A DNA stretch of 64,000 bases, from the NCBI RefSeq assembly GCF_037392515.1, contig NC_090290.1, forward strand, positions 23,519,753-23,583,752, in the 5' to 3' direction. Below the pieces are notes generated by a model that had not been told where the DNA came from, searched no databases, and saw only the letters and a list, made by a program, of their open reading frames with translations. The DNA is from Haliotis asinina. Lineage: Eukaryota > Mollusca > Gastropoda > Lepetellida > Haliotidae. Below, piece after piece: positions 57,395 through 64,000 of the stretch. Both the position numbers and the translations under genes were made by a program. How positions within the stretch are numbered: position 1 is the first letter of the stretch; every line of letters starts with the position of its first letter.

Positions 57395-58920
57395 CTGACA
57401 CATAATGAAACGCAAAACCCATTTCATACTAGGAAACAAATGACAAACTATATCATTTGCAAACAAGTTTTAATACAGTCATGTAAAGAATTTAATTGTC
57501 TTTCCTTTGCATGTTAAGAAGATGATATGTTGCACACTGATGACGTAACACGTCAAGTTTAACACACAGACCCCCCTTATCAAAGTCAGTAGCGAGTGTG
57601 ACCTCCTTGACATTGCAAGCAAGCACGGAGTCGTCGTGGTGGTATGGATTGGCACAAACGTCGAACAGATGCTTAAGGAATGTTCTGCCACTCCTGCTGT
57701 TGAGCAAGGGACAATTCTGCGACGTTGTTTGGCTGACGTTGACGTTGATGAACACGACGTCCAAGTTCATTCCACTAATGTTCAATGGGGTTTAAATCGG
57801 GTGAAACAGTTGGCCAGGGAAGGACTGGTATCTGTGCTTGCTGGAGAAAGTCAAGTCTCTGGTAAGACGTGCAGTGTGGGGACGGACGTTATCGTGCTGG
57901 AATGTCAAGGGCATTTGCTGATGTCCATGGTTGTTCAGAAGCGGTTGAAGAACAGGTCTTAAAATCTGGACGACATAACGCTGTGCTGTCACTGTAACGT
58001 TAATCACAATCAGACGGCTCCGAAATCTGACATTGATTTCAGCCCAAACCATTACACTGTCTACACCAAAGCGATATCTCTCAATAACGCATCCATCTTG
58101 ATAATGTACGTGTTGCCGTCTGTATACACGTTGACGTCCGTTGGCATAGGATAGACAGAACCTTGACTGATCAGAGTAGACACACTGGTTGAAGAATCTG
58201 GGTGGTATAAGGCGATGTTGTTGAGCAAACTGCAGTCTGGCAGCCCGATGACGTGGTGTCATGATGTTTTCACGGTATGGCCTACGACATCTCATACCCA
58301 CAGCTCGCAGACGTCTTATCACGTCATAGCGCTGACTTGCCGTCTGTTACGTTCTATTGTGGTAAGCGCTGTGTTTGCTGCTGTCTGAAAGCGGTTTCGT
58401 TGATGTGCTCGACGGATGTGTCGGTCGTGACGTTGTGTCGTAACCGGAAGTCGGCCTGGTTTCAGGACGGTCACGAACACTTCCTGTTTGCTGATGGCGT
58501 TGCTGGAGTCTGTGGACAGTTGATGGATCGATGCACTCCAAAGAGGCGGGCAACCTCGCTCTGTGATGTTCCGGCTAACAGCATCCCAATGGTTTGATTC
58601 CTCCGTGGTTCGTTGAGCCGTGGCATTTGTGACTGGTAGTGAAACAATCGAATCATGATGCCTTTTATGCGTCCCAAACCCCACTTTGCTCGTGCATGTC
58701 ACGGTAACCATGTACCCCATAACATCCAAGAAAACTGCCAGAGTTGTGTTTTGTCGAATTATCCCTTTGTCAGGAAGATTAAATGGGTTCGAACCGAAAT
58801 CTTCTTATGGTTTCATTTGGCGACCTTACATCAAGTTACCTAAGTGTGATAATTGAATTCATTATGTAAAATTATTTTGAAAATGACGAAAATGGGTTTT
58901 GCGTTTTCATTGTGTGTCAG
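57395..58920 (-). mobile_element. Tc1-like DNA transposon
   Basis: Terminal inverted repeats of about 30 bases (left CTGACACATAATGAAACGCA, right its near-complement) flanked by TA at 57393-57394 and 58921-58922, the TA duplication of the Tc1/mariner superfamily. About 1.5 kb, a usual full length. It is inserted in a LINE. Confidence 0.92.
57560..58650 (-). pseudogene. Tc1-type transposase, frame-disrupted
   Basis: Minus-strand order: helix-turn-helix start MPRLNEPRRNQTIGMLLAG and SEVARLFGVHRS, the linker RDRP...RHIRRAHQRNRF, TVIRRLRAVGMRCRRPY, then the catalytic region VYSDQSRF (first Asp) and LTFQHDNVRPHTARL (second Asp). The expected third acidic segment (SPDLNPIEH type) is only recognisable in another frame. 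At least three frame changes separate these parts, so no functional DDE transposase is encoded. The + strand frames opposite are shadows. Confidence 0.85.
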
Positions 58921-59097
58921 TATATATTGTTGGTATTTAAGAATGTATTCACTCTGTTATTTAACACTCTTGTGAAAAGTTTACCAAGACAACTGAAGAT
59001 TGTTATAGGTCTGTATGAGTTGGGATCAACTTTACACCCTTTACCTTTATAGATTGGCTTACAACACCGGTAAGCCACGAGTCCGGAAGAATACTTG
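58921..59097 (-). mobile_element. LINE, middle segment between two insertions
   Basis: On minus: a decayed PIYKKG equivalent (CKPIYKGKG), then DPNSYRPITIFSCLGKLFTR and VLNNRVNTFLNTN, the standard lead into the reverse transcriptase fingers, continuing in the 55889-57394 segment. Confidence 0.82.
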
Positions 59098-60126
59098 CAC
59101 TACTAAAATGACTTGGTTTTCAGAAACCTGGAAACCATCCGTTTACTGGGTAAAAGGGAAATCCAGTTGGTTTCCATTCACTGAAACTAACTGAGTTTCC
59201 AACTGGATTCAGTTTTGGATTCTATGTGTTTGGTATTTCTGTGAATGGAAACCAAAAACAAACTAAGGTCAGGAGTTTCTTGTTAGTTTCCATATCTGGA
59301 ATTTGCAATTGGAAGATTTTTGCAAATGGAAACCGACATAAAACCAGAAAATGTAGTTTCATGTTGGTTTCCTGGACACTGTTTTGAAATAATTAACTTA
59401 TAATTTGTAATTGTTTGGCAGAACGCTGATCATCCTGGTATCCAGTTGGTTCCCATTCAGTGAAAGTGAGTGACATAGTTTCCAAATAGAATCCATAATG
59501 GATACTGTAAATTTATAGTTCTGGAAACGGAATCCTACAAGAAACTATATGGTCATATGTATGTTGTTGGTTTCCATTCCTGAAACCTAGTCACTACAAC
59601 AATGACAATCTCCAGTTGGTATCCATTCCCTAACCTTGTTTCCTGATACTGTAATCTTGTAGTTCTGGAAATGGAAACTATGCTCATGTGTCGGTTTTCA
59701 TTCCTGAAACTGAACTTTGAAGATCAATTGCTTCCCCATCATATTGCATTATCAGAATTTACATAGAATAAACAGTATTATATATTTTTAGCGGAGTACA
59801 TTTAATTTGTAATATTACTTACAAGAAGAAGAAAGGTTAACTGTAACAGTTGTTGAAACCGAGGATACAAAAACAAACATTTCTTTTCTTCACATTCTTT
59901 ATTTATTCACTGTCAATGATAGGCAGTGAAATGAAGCAGCATCATGTTTACACTATAATACACACAAATATCACAATCTATATCACATATCTATCACATA
60001 TCTATACATACAAATGGTGAGGTAGCGTCACAACAACTAAAAATGGCTTTTGTCCTTGTCTCTTAGTGTGCCAAGCACACATAGTCTGGATTCTCTGTAT
60101 TGGTATAAATGAGGCAGGTCCTGGGT

Positions 60127-61627
60127 TCAGTTCTCTGTCTTGCCAGAGTGAGGTCGGTGGCAAATAACCGAGGTTGGTTTCCGATGGCTTATACCAGTCG
60201 ACAACAGCAAATACGTGGTCTGTGAACGTTCCCTCGGTTGGCTCAATCGTGTGTGTTTCAGGAAGTATTTCCTGGGCGAGAATATTGAATTTGTCATCAG
60301 TCTAGGAGGCCATGATAATGTTGGGAGTGCTTCCCTGCCCATATCCTTCTGAGGTGTAAAGTTCGTTGTTGAACAACATGGTTCGACACTTGTTTGCCCC
60401 CTGAGCAAGCATGTTGACCATGACCTCACTGTTGTACATAGCTGAATATGCCTGGGCGAGGAATTGAAGATTTACAGTTGAAAGAGTACATAATTTGTAA
60501 GATTGCTTTGTTGAACAAGAATAAAGGTTGCCCCAAAGAGTTGTTGGCAGATCATTCAGTGGATAGTAATGAGCATAAAAACATGACACATTATTAACCT
60601 GGGCATCTGAATGAGAGGGAAACTTCAACAATTCAGTGAAATAAGCACGGTGTATATCATCAACATTCACTGGATTAACAATGGAAGACATATCAAACTT
60701 TCTCATCAGCTGACATTCTACAGACCTTTTGTTTGTGGGGAATTCAATCAACAAACCATTGTAACGCTCAAAGGCGAAAAGCCAAAACCCATAAATGGAA
60801 CCAATCTCAGACTCAGACTTTTTGTCAAAATGTCACTCTCAACCCAGTGGCAAAACATCATTTTAGCAGTACCTAAAAACAAATTGTGCATGAGGTCAAT
60901 GGCATAAAAACTAGAGGGCTGAAAATATTCCAGGTCGAGTGAAACTGTATATCTGTACCCATATCGTGATTCAATCATGTATTTCCCAGACACTGTCTCC
61001 GCTGTTTCTGCCAGATTGGAGTATTTTATATGATGTCGTCTATCACGAAGAGGCCACCTGTCTAGGTTGGGAACACCACGGCCTGAGGTTATCATCAATG
61101 GCTTGGTGCAGTGGGAGCATCCTTGGCAAGCAGAATGCCCCATGAAGCCACAGAGTTTTCTAGCTGCAGGGACATCAGCTGCAGCACACATCACGGCAGC
61201 CTTCACTGTCATCTTCACATCCTTCCACAGTGCCTTCAGTAAAGGATCCAGGAAAGGATTCAACGACTCGGGTTCTTTCCTCATTGCAGGGATGAGACCG
61301 ACAAGGATGGCATTTTCAGTCTTGTATCTTTCCTCTCTAGGTAGGTTCATCACAACCATATATAAGGCGCCAATCGATATGTCTCTCCTTCTCTTATAGG
61401 GGGCAAACCAATCAACATTCAAGGCTAAACCAAAATGGCATTTCGCCATCAAACACATCTGCATAGAGATTCTCGGTGTTTCTTGACCTCCACAAATTAC
61501 ATTTGTCCACAAAACCGGGTGTAATCAGTGTTTTTCTTAAGTCACTTATTTTATTTACTGGAAGAGAATCATTCATCAAATATCCAAACCAAGTTAAAGA
61601 AATATGTATTTCTCTCACTTGTGTCAA
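60127..61627 (-). pseudogene. CACTA TNP2-type transposase, frame-disrupted
   Basis: Order on minus: FVDKCNLWRSRNTENLYADV (61412-61627), then in another frame GLALNVDWFAPYKRRR, ISIGALYMVVMNLPREERYK, a CxxCxxC-like CQGCSHC segment and AIDLMHNLFLGTAK (60748-61512), then in a third frame FAFERYNGLLIEFPTNKRSV and ECQLMRKF (60302-60780). This is the layout of the Transposase_21/TNP2 family. At least two frame changes, near 61440 and 60830, break it; unseen introns are possible but the breaks look like decay. The N-terminal part was not found. Confidence 0.82.
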
Positions 61628-61784
61628 ATTTTATAAAATTGTTCTGTGATTAAACTTCGTGTTACTTTTCAGGTCAGATGATTAGTTTTGATTTATTGAT
61701 CTGGATCAATATTGCATGATTTTCCTATCTAGAGATATTGTAAATGAATACTTGTTAATAATTGTACTGTTCTCCAAATTTCAG

Positions 61785-62147
61785 AAATTTGAAAGCAGGA
61801 AGAAGGCATTGTTGACGATAGACTGGCCAGAGAAGAAGAAGGAGAAAGTTCTTCCTCTCTTGAGGAAAGAACTGACATCACCTGTGGTGTCAGCTGACGA
61901 AGATAACAATGTACTGTTGTCAACTGGATTTTCCCGGGAAAGCAAGAAACTTTCAACGTACAAGAGACAGCTGGACAACCAGCGAATATATAAAGCCAGC
62001 GCAAGAGGCAAGAAGAATATGAAAACATGGGCAAGACATCCCAACGACATGAAGGGAAGTGGTGTGCCACTGGATATTCCAAGTTGGCCAGTAAGACGTC
62101 CAGATGAAGAAGAGAACCTGAACAACACAACTGAATATGACTCTTGA
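61785..62147 (+). CDS. CACTA second gene, last exon (function unknown)
   Basis: Open + strand frame after a good acceptor (CTCCAAATTTCAG) encoding about 120 basic, charged residues: KFESRKKALLTIDWPEKKKE, KVLPLLRKEL, STYKRQLDNQRIYK, ending NTTEYDS. AATAAA follows at 62193 and 62333. A diverged version is present in the deletion derivative at 12754-13750, so it belongs to the transposon family rather than to a chance capture in this copy. It could be the accessory DNA-binding protein expected in CACTA elements, but no known domain was recognised and the upstream exons were not found. Confidence 0.6.
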   Translation, partial: KFESRKKALLTIDWPEKKKEKVLPLLRKELTSPVVSADEDNNVLLSTGFSRESKKLSTYKRQLDNQRIYKASARGKKNMKTWARHPNDMKGSGVPLDIPSWPVRRPDEEENLNNTTEYDS

Positions 62148-62771
62148 AAGAGACTTTGGAATTATGACTTTGAAATATATTTTTCAAAAGGGAATAAAAA
62201 GCACAGGATATGTTATTTTTTAAATGTGAATTTTGTATGGTCACATCATGGAGCTGTTTGGGGGAAATATTTATGTATTTTTAGTGCTTAATTAATGTAT
62301 GCGTCCATAGCTGTTGAAATTTGTTGAATGATAATAAACTTTTCATGACTTTAGGTTCTGTTCTGTTGTTGTTATCCTAAAAGATTTTACCATTATGCAA
62401 CAGTATAAAATACCCGGTTTGGTACCTGTGAGACATGAAACAACCTCGGTGGAGCGGGTAAAGGATCGGCATAAGTAAGTTTCAGTTTCATGGAAACTAG
62501 GTTGGAAACTAGGTTGGAACCTTCAATAAACTCATACATGGAAACCAGGTTGAAACCTTCAATAAACGCAATACATTGAAACCAGCTGGATCCTGCGTGG
62601 AGGAGTGGAAAATGAAACTAACTGGAAACCACCCTGAAATGGTGCAGTTTCAATTGCATGGAAACTACAATGAAACTATAGGAAACTCCCTGAAAACCAA
62701 CTGGAAATGTAGGTTTCCGTGACGTTTCCTCTCAGTTTCAGTGTTCCGGAAACCAGCTTATTTTTGTAGTG

Positions 62772-63113
62772 TTAATGATAATACAAGGTTGAAATGTTCT
62801 ATAACAGAGGCATAAGTAGATCGATTGAGTCAATCAGAAAATCATTTTGGATTAAATCAACGCCCGTTGCTTTATTCCTTTTTAATTGTTTTATCGCAAA
62901 TTCTATTTCTTCGCGTGAAATATCGCTGTTACTGGTTTCAGTATTGAAAGTATATGTCTCAGTCAATTTCTCGTCCAAATCAACCTCGTTTGCTTCAAAT
63001 TCCTCACCTATTCCAACAAAATAATTATAAAAAAGTGTCAACATCGGGATTATTTTCAATTTGTTTACCATGCGCTTTGTTGAGCATTTTCCAATATTCT
63101 CTGCTGTTGTGTA
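62772..63113 (-). mobile_element. LINE, 5' segment before the reverse transcriptase
   Basis: On minus: SREYWKMLNKAHGK, DVDTF, then FEANEVDLDEKLTE, ISREEIEFAIKQLKRNKATG and DSIDLLMPLL, the usual region preceding LINE fingers. It shifts frame once at a T run and stops at the CACTA insertion (62772). No 5' end beyond about 63113 was recognised. Confidence 0.78.
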
Positions 63114-63260
63114 AGTATCACTGGCCTCTTCATGTTTGTGTTGGATTCCATCAAGTCAATTACCATCATGTTGTTTTAGTGCATTACTGGCCGCATGTTT
63201 GCATTGTTTGTTCATTCCTCAACGTTGTAAAACATGTGTTCTTTGTAGTGCCTGTAATTC

Positions 63261-63300
63261 ACCAGATGAAGGAGCAGGCATACGCTCCAAAACGTCGCTT
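63261..63300 (+). ncRNA. Degenerate hammerhead-ribozyme-like motif
   Basis: CAGATGA (for CTGATGA), a perfect 5-bp stem GGAGC/GCTCC with loop AGGCATAC, then AAAAC (for GAAAC) followed by GTC. This is the order of hammerhead core elements with a very short stem III, as reported in Penelope-like and other retroelements. Two invariant core bases are changed, so it should be inactive. Stem I was not resolved. Confidence 0.4.
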
Positions 63301-63765
63301 TATTCACAATAAAGAAGCTGACATCCATGAATCTTGCTTTTGTTATCTGTGTAATCGACAGACGATAGATTCAGAATACTCAAGGGCATTAGGTGATTGC
63401 TTCACATTGTCAGTACTGCATGGATACGTCTCATACACGCCGATCCTAAATCAGCCTTAAATGTCCGCTTGCTAATGTCGCACCGAATCAGGTGACGACA
63501 GGCGACACCACCTGGTACTTAGGCAAATGATTAATTTGTTTAATTGGGAAAGGTTTTTCGCTTGACTTTGTAAATATCATGAGTATTTGAGTGGTGCCTA
63601 CGCGTTATTTCGGGTAGGGAATGACAGGATTTGTACGTTCATGCACGAATTAAGGGTTTGTATGACTTGGGATAAAAACGACCTCACTTGAAATCACCAC
63701 TCCATTTCGCCACAGGTAATTATAACCAGCACACCATACCCAGGTAATTATTGGTAATTTACGGG
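63301..63765. other. No gene recognised
   Basis: Part of an open + frame (62954-63460) crosses here but matches nothing recognised and overlaps the LINE antisense. Confidence 0.35.
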
Positions 63766-63928
63766 GGAAGTGAGTTTTGTTTTAAGCCGATTTTAGCAAT
63801 ATTCCAGCAATATCACAGCTGGGGACACCAAAATGGGCTTCACACAGCGTCTCCATGTGGGGAATCGAACCCGGGTCTTCGACGTAACGAGCGAAGGCTT
63901 TAATCACTAGGCTACCCCACCGTCTCGT
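63766..63928 (-). repeat. tRNA-derived SINE (family T)
   Basis: Well-preserved reverse copy: on minus, GGGGTAGCCTAGTGATTAAAG, B box GGGTTCGATTCCCC, body and tail start. Confidence 0.9.
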
Positions 63929-64000
63929 AATTTGCTGCTGATTGACGAACGTCTGGATTAATACATACATCATTTTACACATACATATTTTTCATTCTAA

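Larger units (their letters stand above)
59098..62771. mobile_element. CACTA (EnSpm) DNA transposon, 3.7 kb
   Basis: Starts CACTACTAAAATGACTTGG and ends with the complement of CACTACAAAAATAAGCTGG. Both subterminal regions (about 59100-59730 and 62450-62770) are filled with GGTTTCCA/TGGAAACC-type repeats, the usual binding sites of CACTA accessory proteins. The flanking triplets are ttg and tta, an imperfect 3-base duplication. It carries a minus-strand TNP2-type transposase and an opposing + strand exon, and sits inside the LINE. Confidence 0.88.

Noticed and set aside
57636-57962. 108-codon + frame
   Set aside because: Antisense shadow of the Tc1-like transposase.
60611-61399. Plus-strand frames of 98-110 codons
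   Set aside because: Antisense shadows of the TNP2-type transposase.
62954-63460. 168-codon + frame
   Set aside because: Its first part is antisense to the LINE 5' segment and the rest crosses the hammerhead-like motif; no splice signals or family match.

Overview
The window looks like nuclear DNA of a marine gastropod, most likely an abalone (Haliotis). This is inferred from the interspersed repeats (a tRNA-derived SINE with a CACT-type tail and a second SINE-like family sharing its 3' end), AT-rich non-coding DNA, many microsatellites and small GT/AG-bounded exons. No database was searched.

The gene content is essentially one family: four SLC40-type (ferroportin-like) membrane transporter genes. 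Gene A is on + (3321-16134). Genes B (33123-23960), C (45424-37107) and D (54793-48072) follow head-to-tail on -, so A converges on B. All four can be read from start to stop with matching splice phases. Coding exons 2, 3 and 4 are 68, 160 and 243 bases in every copy, so the array arose by duplication. Predicted lengths are about 728 (A), 585 (B), 595 (C) and 606 (D) residues.

The copies have diverged. All four keep the TM1 histidine and aspartate (human H32, D39) but replace human H43, C326 and H507, the other residues tied to metal binding. Gene A alone has a 105-residue acidic N-terminus with an exact FDNPVY motif. Gene D has lost one intron exactly and carries changes at positions matching human Y64 and D81. 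No vertebrate-type iron-responsive element was found.

Introns and spacers hold SINEs, tandem repeats and DNA transposons. Notable are an intronic minisatellite built from gene A's own 5' splice site, a 997-bp CACTA derivative with a 3-bp target duplication, and a roughly 230-bp CA/GT tract beside a gene B acceptor.

From about 55.9 to 63.1 kb the window is a transposon nest with no host gene recognised: a minus-strand LINE split by a Tc1-like element (57395-58920) and by a CACTA element (59098-62771) that carries a TNP2-type transposase and an opposing second gene. A degenerate hammerhead-ribozyme-like motif and another SINE close the window. Bases 1-1817 hold a second decayed LINE.
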